Shown here: piece by piece, positions 1 through 7,263 of the stretch
Layout of the letters: the number at the start of each line of letters is the position of its first letter
Numbering within the stretch: the first letter of the stretch is position 1
Assembly (NCBI GenBank): GCA_019347995.1
Contig: JAHWKH010000057.1
Location: forward strand, 1 to 10,003
Source of the DNA: Gemmatimonadota bacterium
GTDB taxonomy: Bacteria > Gemmatimonadota > Gemmatimonadetes > Longimicrobiales > UBA6960
Direction of reading: 5' to 3'
Length of the DNA stretch: 10,003 nucleotides
Program-made: the position numbers and the translations under genes
Notes under the pieces: model-generated
What the model was told of the DNA's origin: nothing
The model's input: the letters and a program-made list of their open reading frames with translations, nothing else
Database searches by the model: none

Positions 1-342
1 AAGGGCCTGCCGGAAACCACGATGGGCTGCCCGTCCTCCATCCAGATCACCCCGCGCGCGACCATCCGCAACTCAGAGATCTTTTCGATCCCGGAGGTCT
101 CGGTCCCGCACGAGATGCTGGTCTTCTCGTGCAACACCACCGCCGTGCAGATGGCCATGCAGATGCGGGAGCGGCTGGGGGAGGAGGCGTTCGTGGAAGC
201 GTACCGCCGCTTCGGGAGGGGCCGCCATGCCGCCGCGCTGAACTTCGGCGATTGCATGACCTACGCGGTGGCGGCTCTCGCCGGGGAGCCGCTGCTGTTC
301 GTGGGAGAGGACTTCGCGCGCACCGACCTCACACCCGCCTGA
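1..342 (+). CDS. VapC-like PIN-domain toxin, 3' part, possibly degenerate
   Basis: The frame is open from base 1 and ends in TGA at 340-342, so the start is outside the window or lost. There are 113 visible codons. The C-terminal half (about residues 68-113) is typical of VapC ribonucleases of type II toxin-antitoxin systems: [17 protein letters not shown], then a hydrophobic helix, then [16 protein letters not shown], with acidic residues D84, D104 and D109. The upstream part does not read like a normal PIN domain. One possible alignment places [20 protein letters not shown] on the usual helix that carries the catalytic Glu, with Gln in its place and about 25 residues missing before RRFG. 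Third positions are G/C-rich throughout, so the frame has not decayed in composition. No antitoxin gene is visible; it would lie to the left. The C-terminal assignment is good. Whether the gene is intact cannot be judged here. Confidence 0.6.
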   Translation, partial: KGLPETTMGCPSSIQITPRATIRNSEIFSIPEVSVPHEMLVFSCNTTAVQMAMQMRERLGEEAFVEAYRRFGRGRHAAALNFGDCMTYAVAALAGEPLLFVGEDFARTDLTPA

Positions 343-350
343 GTCTTCCG

Positions 351-412
351 CCGCCGCCCTCACCACCCGGCGAGCGCCGTAGCAGCTCAGCCCTCCCCCG
401 CCGCCCTCACCA
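351..412. repeat. 15-base direct repeat around the panE 3' end
   Basis: CCGCCGCCCTCACCA occurs at 351-365 in the convergent gap and again at 398-412 inside the last codons of panE, 47 bases apart and identical. It may be a small local duplication of the gene end. The 44-base gap at 343-386 shows no convincing terminator hairpin. Confidence 0.5.
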
Positions 413-1289
413 ACAGCGTGAGCGTCCGGTTCACCGGACAGTCCAGCCCGCCCTCCTCCCCCAGGCGTGCGATGGCGCCGTTGATGGCGTCGATCTCGGT
501 GCGGCGGCCCCGCTCCAGGTCCTGGAGCATGCTGGAGCGGTTGCGCGCGGTGGCGCGGGCGACCTCGCCCACCCGCCGCAGGAGGGACTCGCCGTCCAGC
601 GACACCCCCCGCGTCGCCGCCACCGCCACGGCCTCTCCCACGATGGCGCGGCAGCACTCTTCCAGCGAGGGACGCTCGGCCAGGGCGCCACTGGGAAGGC
701 GGAGCAGCGCCGTGAGGGGGTTGAAGCAGGCGTTGACCACCGCCTTGGTCCAGAGCGCCTCGGCGATGGCCGGCGTGACTCCCGTGGCGAGGTGGCTTTC
801 GGTCAGGGCGCCCGCGACCCGCTCGGCGTCGGCCGCGTGCGTGCCCTTCCAGGGCCCGATCACCGTCTCGCCCCGGCCGGCGTGGTCCACGACACCGGGT
901 CCGGTGAACGTCACGCCGTTGTAGGTCACCCCGCCCAGCACCCGCTCCGCCCGCTCGGCGAGCACCTCCAGGTTGCCGAGACCGTTCTGGAGGGAGAGGA
1001 AGAGAGAGACTCCGAGGAAGGGCTCCAGCGCCTCCACCGCCCCGGCCGTGTCGTAGCTCTTCACGGTGAGGAGCACGGCATCGGGAGCCGGCTCGGACGC
1101 CACCTCGTCCACCGACGCCACGGCGCGGGGGCGCGTCCGCAACCGGGTTCGGCCACGGACCTCCAGCCCGTCCCTGCGAATCGCGTCGACGTGGGCGCGG
1201 CGGGCCACCAGCGTGACCTCGTGCTCGCGGGCGAGACAGCCGCCCACCAGGCTGCCCACGGCGCCGGCCCCGAAGACAAGGAACCTCAA
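387..1289 (-). CDS. panE: 2-dehydropantoate 2-reductase (ketopantoate reductase)
   Basis: This enzyme reduces ketopantoate to pantoate with NADPH in the cytoplasm, in pantothenate and coenzyme A synthesis. The protein has 300 residues, normal for the family. An N-terminal Rossmann motif FGAGAVGS lies at residues 6-13. Next come TVKSYDT with K77, QNGLGN with N102, and the catalytic-Lys segment WTKAVVNACFNPLTAL with K182, N186 and N190. The C-terminal signature SSMLQD then TEIDAINGAI carries E265. These match the Lys/Asn/Glu active-site set of E. coli PanE. The frame stays open upstream to an ATG at 1601, but that extension would run through the preceding gene. TTG at 1289-1287 is preferred because GGAG sits 8 bases upstream and the Rossmann strand begins at once. 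The small membrane-protein gene ends 25 bases upstream, so the two are probably cotranscribed. PanE-like reductases with other 2-keto substrates exist, so the exact substrate is slightly less certain than the fold. Confidence 0.88.
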   Translation of the reverse strand: MRFLVFGAGAVGSLVGGCLAREHEVTLVARRAHVDAIRRDGLEVRGRTRLRTRPRAVASVDEVASEPAPDAVLLTVKSYDTAGAVEALEPFLGVSLFLSLQNGLGNLEVLAERAERVLGGVTYNGVTFTGPGVVDHAGRGETVIGPWKGTHAADAERVAGALTESHLATGVTPAIAEALWTKAVVNACFNPLTALLRLPSGALAERPSLEECCRAIVGEAVAVAATRGVSLDGESLLRRVGEVARATARNRSSMLQDLERGRRTEIDAINGAIARLGEEGGLDCPVNRTLTLLVRAAGEG

Positions 1290-1314
1290 CCGCCCGTCTC
1301 CGGGAGACCGGGCC

Positions 1315-1527
1315 TCAGTGCCAGTGCCCGTGTGCCTCAGACCACACCGCCCCGGGGAACGGCGGCTGCCCCCGGTCGCCCCCGAAGAAGAAGGCGATGC
1401 CGGCGACGGCCACCAGCGCAACGACCACCGCGAGGATGAACAGGATGGCCGGATTGCGCCTGCTCTCGGCCTTTTGTTGCCGCTCCTGCTTCCGCCGCTC
1501 GCGCCGCAGCTGCTTCTTCGAAGACAT
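1315..1527 (-). CDS. Small single-span membrane protein with His-rich tail
   Basis: I do not recognise a named family. The product has 70 residues. The first 25 are strongly basic (SKKQLRRERRKQERQQK), followed by a hydrophobic span of about residues 26-48 and then a short tail ending AHGHWH. The positive-inside rule puts the basic end in the cytoplasm and the tail outside. The basic stretch is probably helical. A strong AGGAGG ribosome binding site ends 4 bases before the ATG at 1527-1525, which supports real translation despite the small size. It is the first gene of a pair with panE. The three histidines at the C-terminus could bind a metal, but this is only suggested by composition. Confidence 0.72.
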   Translation of the reverse strand: MSSKKQLRRERRKQERQQKAESRRNPAILFILAVVVALVAVAGIAFFFGGDRGQPPFPGAVWSEAHGHWH

Positions 1528-1609
1528 GATCCCTCCTGGCCCTGAACCCGAGTGCTCTCCGGGGCTAGTTTACGCCTCCCTCGTCTCTCGCGCCCCCCCA
1601 CCGACTCCC
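1528..1609. promoter_or_regulatory. Divergent intergenic region, probable promoters
   Basis: This 82-base gap separates the divergent small-protein/panE pair from tex and should hold a promoter for each side. The only A/T-rich spot is TAGTTTA at 1566-1572. It could serve as a -10 element on the minus strand (TAAACT) or the plus strand (TAGTTT). I see no convincing -35 partner and no operator-like inverted repeat. Confidence 0.3.
1531..1537 (-). promoter_or_regulatory. Strong ribosome binding site of the small membrane protein
   Basis: On the minus strand this reads AGGAGGG, a near-perfect anti-16S match, 3 to 4 bases before the ATG at 1527. It is the strongest Shine-Dalgarno sequence noted in the window and is the main support for the 70-residue gene. 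Confidence 0.7.
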
Positions 1610-3763
1610 ATGCCGCCCACGCTCCGCCCCCTGGCCTCCCGGGTCGCCCGCGATCTCGGCCTGTCCTCCGAGGGCACGGCCGCCGCCCTGGCCCTCTTCG
1701 ACGAGGGCAACACGCTGCCGTTCGTCGCCCGCTACCGGAAGGAGCGCACCGGCGGCCTGGACGAGGTGCAGCTCCGCGACGTCCTGGAGCGGGCCCGCTA
1801 CCTGGCGGACCTGGAGGAGCGGCGGGAGACCATCCTGGCGTCCATCGAGGATCAGGGCGCGCTGACGCCCGAGCTCCGCCAGCGCGTCGGCCGGGCCTCC
1901 ACCAAGCAGGAGCTGGAGGACCTCTACCTTCCCTACCGCCCGAAGCGCCGCACCCGCGCGACCCTGGCCCGGGAGCGGGGGCTGGAGCCTCTGGCCGACC
2001 TCCTGTGGGAGGGGAAGGTGGACGACGCCGGCGCCCGCCGCGAGGCGCGCCGCTTCGTCGACGCCTCCGCTGACGTGGCCGACGAGGAGGCGGCGCTCGC
2101 CGGAGCGCGCGACATCCTGGCCGAGCGGGTCGCCGAGGACGCCGCGCTACGCGGATGGCTCCGCGGGCTCCTGCGGGCGCAGGGGACGCTCACGTCGCGC
2201 GCCGTGCGGGGAAAGAAGGATCTGCCGGCCGCCCAGCGCTTCCGGGACTACTTCGAGCACGCCGACCCCATGAAGCGCGCCGCGTCGCACCGCGTGCTGG
2301 CGCTGCGCAGGGGCGAGGCGGAGGGAGTCCTGGCCTGGGGCGTGGAAGCGCCGGCGGAGGCGGAGGCGCGCGTCACGTCGCACGTCCTGGGGCGCGGGCC
2401 CGCCCGGGCGCAGCTCCAGGAGGTGGCGGAGGACGCCTGGAAGCGGCTCCTCCATCCGTCCGTCGAATCGCAGATCAAGGGTGAGCTGGTCGAGGAGGCC
2501 GACGAGGAGGCGATCGGCGTCTTCGGCACGAACCTGGAGAACCTCCTCCTCCAGCCGCCGGCCGGGGAGCGGGTGGTGCTGGGGCTCGACCCGGGATTCC
2601 GCAGCGGCGTGAAGGCGGCCGTCGTCTCCCGCACCGGGGCCGTGCTCGACACCGCCGTGCTGCCCCTCCACGAGGAGCGGCGCTTCCGCGAGGGGCTCAT
2701 CGCCCTCGCCCGGCGACACCGTCCGGAGCTCGTCGCGGTGGGCAACGGCACGGCCGCCCGGGAAACGGAGAAGGCGGCGGCGGAGGCCCTGGCCGGGATG
2801 GAGGCCGAGGCCCCGGCGGTGGTGGTCGTCAACGAGGCCGGCGCGTCGGTCTACTCGGCCTCGGAGCTGGCCCGCGACGAGCTGCCCGACCTCGACGTCA
2901 CGCTGCGGGGCGCCGTCTCCATCGCCCGGCGCCTGCAGGACCCGCTGGCGGAGCTGGTGAAGATCGACCCGCGCTCCATCGGCGTCGGGCAGTACCAGCA
3001 CGACGTCGACCAGGGACGCATGCGCGGGCGGCTCGACGACGTGGTGGAGCTGTGCGTGAACCGGGTGGGGGTGGAGGTGAACACGGCCTCGGCTCCGCTG
3101 CTCTCGTACGTGGCGGGGATCGGCCCCACGCTGGCGGCGGCCGTCGTGGAGCTGCGCGACGCGCGGGGCGGCATCGGGTCGCGGAAGGACCTGCTCGACG
3201 TGCCGCGGCTGGGGCCGAAGACGTTCGAGCAGGCCGCCGGCTTCCTCCGCGTGCGCGGCGGCGCGCACCCCCTCGACGCCACCGCCGTCCACCCCGAGCG
3301 CTACCGGCTCGTGGAGCGCATGGCGCGGGACCTGGGCACCGACCCGGAGGGCCTCCTGGGCGACGGCGGAAAGGTGGCGGAGCTGGAGCGCGTCCTCGAC
3401 CGCTACGTCTCCGAGGACGTGGGCCTGCCCACGCTGCGCGACATCGTGGCGGAGCTGCGCCAGCCGGGCCGCGACCCGCGGGAGCGCTTCGAGCCGCTGC
3501 GCTTCCGCGACGACGTGCGCGAGCCCGCCGACCTCGAGGAGGGCATGGTGCTCCCGGGAGAGGTGACCAACGTGGTGGCGTTCGGCGCCTTCGTGGACGT
3601 GGGCGTCCACCAGGACGGCCTGGTGCACGTCTCCCAGCTCGCGGACCGCTTCGTGAAGGACCCCCACGAGGTGGTGCGCGTGGGCCAGCGCGTGAAGGTG
3701 CGCGTGCTGAGCGTGGACCTCGAGAGGGGGCGGATCGGTCTCTCGATGAAGGGGCTGGCCTGA
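1610..3763 (+). CDS. tex: Tex family transcription accessory protein with S1 domain
   Basis: Tex is a cytoplasmic nucleic-acid-binding protein linked to transcription and RNA metabolism. The product has 717 residues, slightly shorter than the roughly 770 of E. coli Tex. The N-terminal helical Tex_N region contains LEDLYLPYRPKRRTRA at about residues 102-117. The YqgF/RNase H-like domain starts near residue 320 with GLDPGFRSG at 325-333, followed by VAVGNGTAARE and VVNEAGASVYSASE. Helix-hairpin-helix segments follow: NTASAPLLSYVAGIGP near residue 490 and LLDVPRLGPKTFEQAAGF near 535. A C-terminal S1 RNA-binding domain covers about 641-714 (GEVTNVVAFGAFVDVGVHQDG through GRIGLSMKGLA). ATG at 1610 is the only plausible start, because upstream codons of the open frame run into the divergent gene. 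No clear Shine-Dalgarno precedes it, so initiation may be leaderless or use a weak site. Every expected domain is present in order. Confidence 0.95.
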   Translation: MPPTLRPLASRVARDLGLSSEGTAAALALFDEGNTLPFVARYRKERTGGLDEVQLRDVLERARYLADLEERRETILASIEDQGALTPELRQRVGRASTKQELEDLYLPYRPKRRTRATLARERGLEPLADLLWEGKVDDAGARREARRFVDASADVADEEAALAGARDILAERVAEDAALRGWLRGLLRAQGTLTSRAVRGKKDLPAAQRFRDYFEHADPMKRAASHRVLALRRGEAEGVLAWGVEAPAEAEARVTSHVLGRGPARAQLQEVAEDAWKRLLHPSVESQIKGELVEEADEEAIGVFGTNLENLLLQPPAGERVVLGLDPGFRSGVKAAVVSRTGAVLDTAVLPLHEERRFREGLIALARRHRPELVAVGNGTAARETEKAAAEALAGMEAEAPAVVVVNEAGASVYSASELARDELPDLDVTLRGAVSIARRLQDPLAELVKIDPRSIGVGQYQHDVDQGRMRGRLDDVVELCVNRVGVEVNTASAPLLSYVAGIGPTLAAAVVELRDARGGIGSRKDLLDVPRLGPKTFEQAAGFLRVRGGAHPLDATAVHPERYRLVERMARDLGTDPEGLLGDGGKVAELERVLDRYVSEDVGLPTLRDIVAELRQPGRDPRERFEPLRFRDDVREPADLEEGMVLPGEVTNVVAFGAFVDVGVHQDGLVHVSQLADRFVKDPHEVVRVGQRVKVRVLSVDLERGRIGLSMKGLA

Positions 3764-3843
3764 GCGCCCCGCCGGGTTGCCGGGCGGCGCCGGCGAGGTC
3801 AGCTTCGGACCCGACCCCCCCCTCCGCGACAGGCTGACCCCCG

Positions 3844-5760
3844 ATGCATCGCACCCGCGCCCTTCCCGCCGCCCTCGTCCTCGCCACGTCCGTGGCCGCC
3901 GCCTGCTCGGCGCCTGCTCCGCGGCCGACGGCCCCCGCACAGCCGGCGGTGTCCCCCGCGGCCGCGTATCCATCCGCCGGGCGGAGCCGCGTCGAGGCTC
4001 CCGATGCCGCCGTGGCCTCGGCCAACGCGCTGGCCTCGGAGGCGGGCGTCGAGATCCTGCGGGCCGGCGGCAACGCCGTGGACGCCGCCGTGGCCACGTC
4101 CTTCGCCGTGGGCGTGGTCGAGCCCCAGATGTCGGGGCTGGGGGGCAGCGGCTCCCTGACGATCTGGATGGAGGAGGAGGGGCGGCCGTACTACCTGGAC
4201 TTCTACGCGGCCCAGAACGCCGCGCGCATGGCCGGCGCCACGGGGCCGCTCCAGGGCGACACCGACCTGCGCGTCGTCGGCGTCCCGGGGATGACGGCGG
4301 GCCTCCTGGCCGCCCACGCGCGCTTCGGAAGCCTGCCCCTGGAGCGGGTCATGGCTCCCGCCATCCGTCTGGCGGAGGAGGGCTTCCCCCTGGGGCAGAT
4401 CCTCGCGTCCATGGTCCAGGGCGCGGAGGACAAGCTCCACCGCTTCCCCGCCGCCACCGCCCAGTGGTTCCCCGAGGGGCGCGCCCTCGCCCCGGGCGAG
4501 ACCTACCGCAACCCCGCCCTCGCCTCCACACTCCGGCGCATCGCCCGGGAGGGACGCGACGGCTTCTACCGGGGCCCCGTGGCGGAGGCCGTCGTGGGCC
4601 TGCTGAATGCCAACGGCCACCCGGCCACGCTGGACGACCTCGCCGGCTACGAGCCCCAGTGGAAGCGGCCGCTGTGCACCGACTACCGCGGCCACACCGT
4701 CCTGTCGGCCCCACCGCCCCAGACCGGGATGCAGATCCTGGAGACGCTGGAGCTCCTGGAGCCCCACGACCTGCCGAGGCTGGGCCTCCCCACCACGTCG
4801 CCCCGGGCGTTCGACGTGCTGGCGTCGGCCCTGCGCGTGGGCCAGGCCGACCAGGACTGGAACGACGACCCTCGCTGGACGGCCGTCCCCGCGGCCATGA
4901 TCGCGTCGGAGGCCTTCGCCTCCACCCGCCGCGACCTGGTGGGTGCGGCCAGGGTGCCCGCCGAGATCGAGCCGGGCGACGTGCCCACGAGCCGCCCCGT
5001 GGCGGCCCCGGGTTGCGGAGCCCTCGAGCCGTACGGCGTGGCCGACGGCATGGGGGCGGACGGGGGGGCGGCAGCGGCGGCCGACCTCGGGGGAGTGGCA
5101 TCCGGCGCGGCTGCGTGGGGCTTGGGGGCCGCGGCATCCGACGCGGCGGCGGCCGCGCTTTCCGCCACCTCGAAGCCCGCCGCGGCACCCACCGAGGACG
5201 CGCAGGGCACGCCCGGCCGCGGCGAGACCACGCACATGTCGGTGGTGGACGCCGACGGCAACGCGGTGGCGCTCACCCAGACCAACAGCACGCTCTTCGG
5301 CTCGGGCGCGTGGGTGGAGGGCTTCTTCCTCAACGACTCGGGCTACCTGTGGCGCGACGGCGTCGGCGCCATGCCGTCCGGGACCACGTGGCGCACCCGC
5401 AACTCCACCATCTCGCCCACCATCGTCCTCGACGAGGACGACGTGCGGCTGGTGATCGGGGCGCCGGGCGGCGGCCGGATCCCCACGGAGATCGCCCAGG
5501 TGATGGTCTACATCCTGGACTACGGGATGGACCCGCTGGAGGCGGTGCGCATGCCCCGCATCCTCACGAGCCAGGGCTCGACGGAGGTTCAGCTCGAGCA
5601 GGGCTTCGCCCCCGAGCTGCTGCGGTCGATCCACTCCATGGGATGGCGGCCCGTGCCGGAGTCCTTCGGGTATGCCCGTCTCTACCTGGTGGCGCGATCG
5701 GGCGACCGCTGGATCGCGGTGTCGGACCCGCGCCACGACGGGGAGCCGAGGGGCTACTGA
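3844..5760 (+). CDS. Gamma-glutamyltransferase-like Ntn hydrolase, probable lipoprotein
   Basis: This is a member of the GGT family, which self-cleaves into two subunits and moves or hydrolyses gamma-glutamyl groups outside the cytoplasm. It has 638 residues against about 580 in E. coli. A signal region at 1-20 ends in SVAAAC, a fair lipobox with Cys21. The large subunit begins with ANALASEAGVEIL and GGNAVDAAVATSFAVGVVEP. The autocleavage motif GETTHMSVVDADGNAV places the nucleophile at Thr462. The small subunit has SPTIV and GAPGGGRIPTEIAQV, which keeps the oxyanion Gly-Gly, and ends near residue 638. Residues that bind the glutamyl group in E. coli GGT (R114, N411, Q430, D433) appear replaced: Y121 stands in the DFRE position, and TQTNSTLFG and LNDSGYLW lie in the small subunit. 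An Ala/Gly-rich stretch at about 398-455 precedes Thr462. The fold is sure; gamma-glutamyl specificity is doubtful. The gene lies 80 bases after tex, so cotranscription is possible. Confidence 0.85.
   Translation: MHRTRALPAALVLATSVAAACSAPAPRPTAPAQPAVSPAAAYPSAGRSRVEAPDAAVASANALASEAGVEILRAGGNAVDAAVATSFAVGVVEPQMSGLGGSGSLTIWMEEEGRPYYLDFYAAQNAARMAGATGPLQGDTDLRVVGVPGMTAGLLAAHARFGSLPLERVMAPAIRLAEEGFPLGQILASMVQGAEDKLHRFPAATAQWFPEGRALAPGETYRNPALASTLRRIAREGRDGFYRGPVAEAVVGLLNANGHPATLDDLAGYEPQWKRPLCTDYRGHTVLSAPPPQTGMQILETLELLEPHDLPRLGLPTTSPRAFDVLASALRVGQADQDWNDDPRWTAVPAAMIASEAFASTRRDLVGAARVPAEIEPGDVPTSRPVAAPGCGALEPYGVADGMGADGGAAAAADLGGVASGAAAWGLGAAASDAAAAALSATSKPAAAPTEDAQGTPGRGETTHMSVVDADGNAVALTQTNSTLFGSGAWVEGFFLNDSGYLWRDGVGAMPSGTTWRTRNSTISPTIVLDEDDVRLVIGAPGGGRIPTEIAQVMVYILDYGMDPLEAVRMPRILTSQGSTEVQLEQGFAPELLRSIHSMGWRPVPESFGYARLYLVARSGDRWIAVSDPRHDGEPRGY
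5035..5208 (+). repeat. Ala/Gly-rich low-complexity segment in the GGT-like gene
   Basis: This GC-rich stretch encodes residues 398-455, almost all Ala, Gly, Ser and Asp. It contains an imperfect 19-base direct repeat at 5097-5115 and 5133-5151 (17 of 19 identical, 36 bases apart, in frame), each beginning GGCATCCG. It lies in the C-terminal linker of the large subunit, just before Thr462. Its length roughly accounts for the excess of this protein over E. coli GGT, so it looks like an in-frame expansion. Confidence 0.6.
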
Positions 5761-5781
5761 CCCCCCGCAACGCCGGGCGGC

Positions 5782-7263
5782 TCACGTCGTCCCCCTCTGA
5801 GCCGCGGCCCCCGCGCGCTCCGCGTCGCGCAGGAACCCGCGCGACCATTGGTGCACGTCATGGGAGAGGACCCGCTCGCGGAGCCGCAGCATGCGGCCCG
5901 TGCGCTCGCCTTCGTCCATGTCGATGGCCTCCTCCAGGGCCCGGTCCATGTCGTCGGGCGAATAGGGATTGGTGAGGATCACGCCGTCGAGCTCCGCCGC
6001 GGCACCGGCGAACTCGGACAGGATCACGACTCCGCTGCCGCCCATCTGCGTGGCGATGTACTCCTTGGCCACCAGGTTCAGCCCGTCCCGCAGCGGCGTC
6101 ACCCAGGCGATGTCGGCGGCCACGTAGAAGGCGATGAGCTCGGGGCGGTCGAACGAGCCGTAGAAGTGCAGGACGGGCTGCCAGTCCATGCGGGCGAAGC
6201 TGCCGTTGATGCGGCCCACCGCCTCCTCCACGTCGCGCCGCATCACCTGGAAGTCCTCCATGCCCGTGCGGGTGGGCACGGCGATCTGGATGAACGACAC
6301 CTTCCCGTGCATCTCCGGGTGCCGCTGCAGGTAGCGCTCGAAGCACTCGAGCCGCTCCACGATGCCCTTCACGTAGTCGAGGCGCTCGGCCGAGAGCAGC
6401 AGCGTGTCGGCGCCCACCCGCCGGCGCACGTCGGCCGCCTGCTCGACGGTCCCGGGGAGCTGCGCCTGCGCCGCGAAGTAGTCCACGTCCACCCCCACCG
6501 GGTGCACGCCCAGCCCCACGCTGCGCCCGCCGTAGCGCACCGACAGCGGGTAGCGGGGCACCGCCACGGCGGGACCGTGGGCGATGAGGTCCGTGCCCGT
6601 GACCGAGGTGATGTTGGCGCCCATGAAGCGGCTCACCGTGTCGGCGAAGTTCTGCGCGTAGGAGGGGATGTGGAATCCGATCAGGTCGAGGTGCAGAAGC
6701 CCGTCCAGCAGCTCCTCCCGCCACGGGATGACCCCGAACACGTCGGGCGGCGGGAAGGTGGTGTGGAGGAAGAGAGCGAGGCGCAGGTCGGGGCGCCGGC
6801 GCCGGATCATGCGGGGGGCCAGCATGAGGTGGAAGTCGTTGACCCACACCAGCGCGCCCGGCTCCGCCTCTTCGCACGTGGCGTCGGCGAAGGCCTGGTT
6901 CACACGCTGATAGGTCTCCCACGCCACGCGCGTGAAGCGGGCGCGGTCCAGCAGCGAGAACAGGACGGGCCAGAGCGCCGTGGACGTGAAGTCGTAGTAG
7001 AAGCGCCGCGCCTCGTCGGGAGCCAGTGGAATGCGCCGGACCGTGTACGCGTCCTCGTGGTCGGCCGAGGGGACCAGGATGCGCTCCTCGAAGGGACCTT
7101 CCTCCTCCTTCCAGGCGATCCACGTGCCCCGCTTCCTGCGCATGACCGAGTCGAGGGTGGTGAACACGCCGTTGGTCTTGCGCCTGAGCTCGACGCCGCC
7201 GTCCTCCGCGTCCACCTGTTCGTAGGGCTCCCGGTGCGAGAGCACGATGAAGTCACTCGCCAT
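5782..7263 (-). CDS. ggpS: Glucosylglycerol-phosphate synthase (GT20 family)
   Basis: GgpS joins ADP-glucose and sn-glycerol 3-phosphate to give glucosylglycerol phosphate, the precursor of a compatible solute. The protein has 493 residues and a complete GT20 fold. Catalytic-type residues match E. coli OtsA spacing: D143 in VNDFHL, R294 and K299 in ERLDYVKG, D393 and E401 in TPLRDGLNLVAKEY. Specificity features differ from OtsA and resemble cyanobacterial GgpS: HREPY at 10-14 where OtsA has SNR, NGVFTTL at 31-37 where OtsA has a GG-type loop, TWIAWK, YTVRRIPL, LSEFAGAAAEL with LTNPY, and VHQWSRGFLRDA at the end. ATG at 7263-7261 is chosen because GAGGGAG lies about 9 bases upstream and the first strand starts at once. 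It overlaps the end of the phosphatase gene by 11 bases, implying translational coupling. Trehalose-6-phosphate synthase is the main alternative and is less likely. The stop lies 21 bases from the convergent GGT-like stop. Confidence 0.82.
   Translation of the reverse strand: MASDFIVLSHREPYEQVDAEDGGVELRRKTNGVFTTLDSVMRRKRGTWIAWKEEEGPFEERILVPSADHEDAYTVRRIPLAPDEARRFYYDFTSTALWPVLFSLLDRARFTRVAWETYQRVNQAFADATCEEAEPGALVWVNDFHLMLAPRMIRRRRPDLRLALFLHTTFPPPDVFGVIPWREELLDGLLHLDLIGFHIPSYAQNFADTVSRFMGANITSVTGTDLIAHGPAVAVPRYPLSVRYGGRSVGLGVHPVGVDVDYFAAQAQLPGTVEQAADVRRRVGADTLLLSAERLDYVKGIVERLECFERYLQRHPEMHGKVSFIQIAVPTRTGMEDFQVMRRDVEEAVGRINGSFARMDWQPVLHFYGSFDRPELIAFYVAADIAWVTPLRDGLNLVAKEYIATQMGGSGVVILSEFAGAAAELDGVILTNPYSPDDMDRALEEAIDMDEGERTGRMLRLRERVLSHDVHQWSRGFLRDAERAGAAAQRGTT

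Noticed and set aside
1..158. Minus-strand reading that could be a separate gene start leaving the left edge
   Set aside because: The peptide (ending near [14 protein letters not shown]) looks plausible, but no ribosome binding site precedes its ATG at 158. The plus-strand frame continues unbroken into the clear VapC part and shares the same third positions, so composition cannot support the minus strand.
1397..1609. Extension of tex upstream of ATG 1610
   Set aside because: The frame is open but would run across the divergent small-protein gene and its ribosome binding site, and the added residues have no similarity to the Tex N-terminus.
3764..3843. Rho-independent terminator between tex and the GGT-like gene
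   Set aside because: The GC-rich stretch after the tex stop gives only a 4-base CCGG stem on inspection and has no T-run, so I do not call a terminator.
2147..3973. Long open frame antisense to tex (about 608 codons)
   Set aside because: It has no recognisable domain and is rich in Arg, His, Gly and Pro. It mirrors the high third-position GC of tex, which is a complete and certain gene on the other strand.
3799..5736. Long minus-strand open frame antisense to the GGT-like gene
   Set aside because: It shows only GC-driven low-complexity residues; the plus-strand product has every expected GGT-fold motif.
5761..5781. Bidirectional terminator between the convergent GGT-like and ggpS stops
   Set aside because: The gap is 21 bases of C/G-rich sequence with no clear inverted repeat or T/A tract.
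5782..7263. Annotation of the GT20 gene as otsA
   Set aside because: The acceptor and nucleotide loop motifs (HREPY, NGVFTTL) differ from OtsA and match GgpS; the neighbouring phosphatase is also in the GgpPS arrangement.
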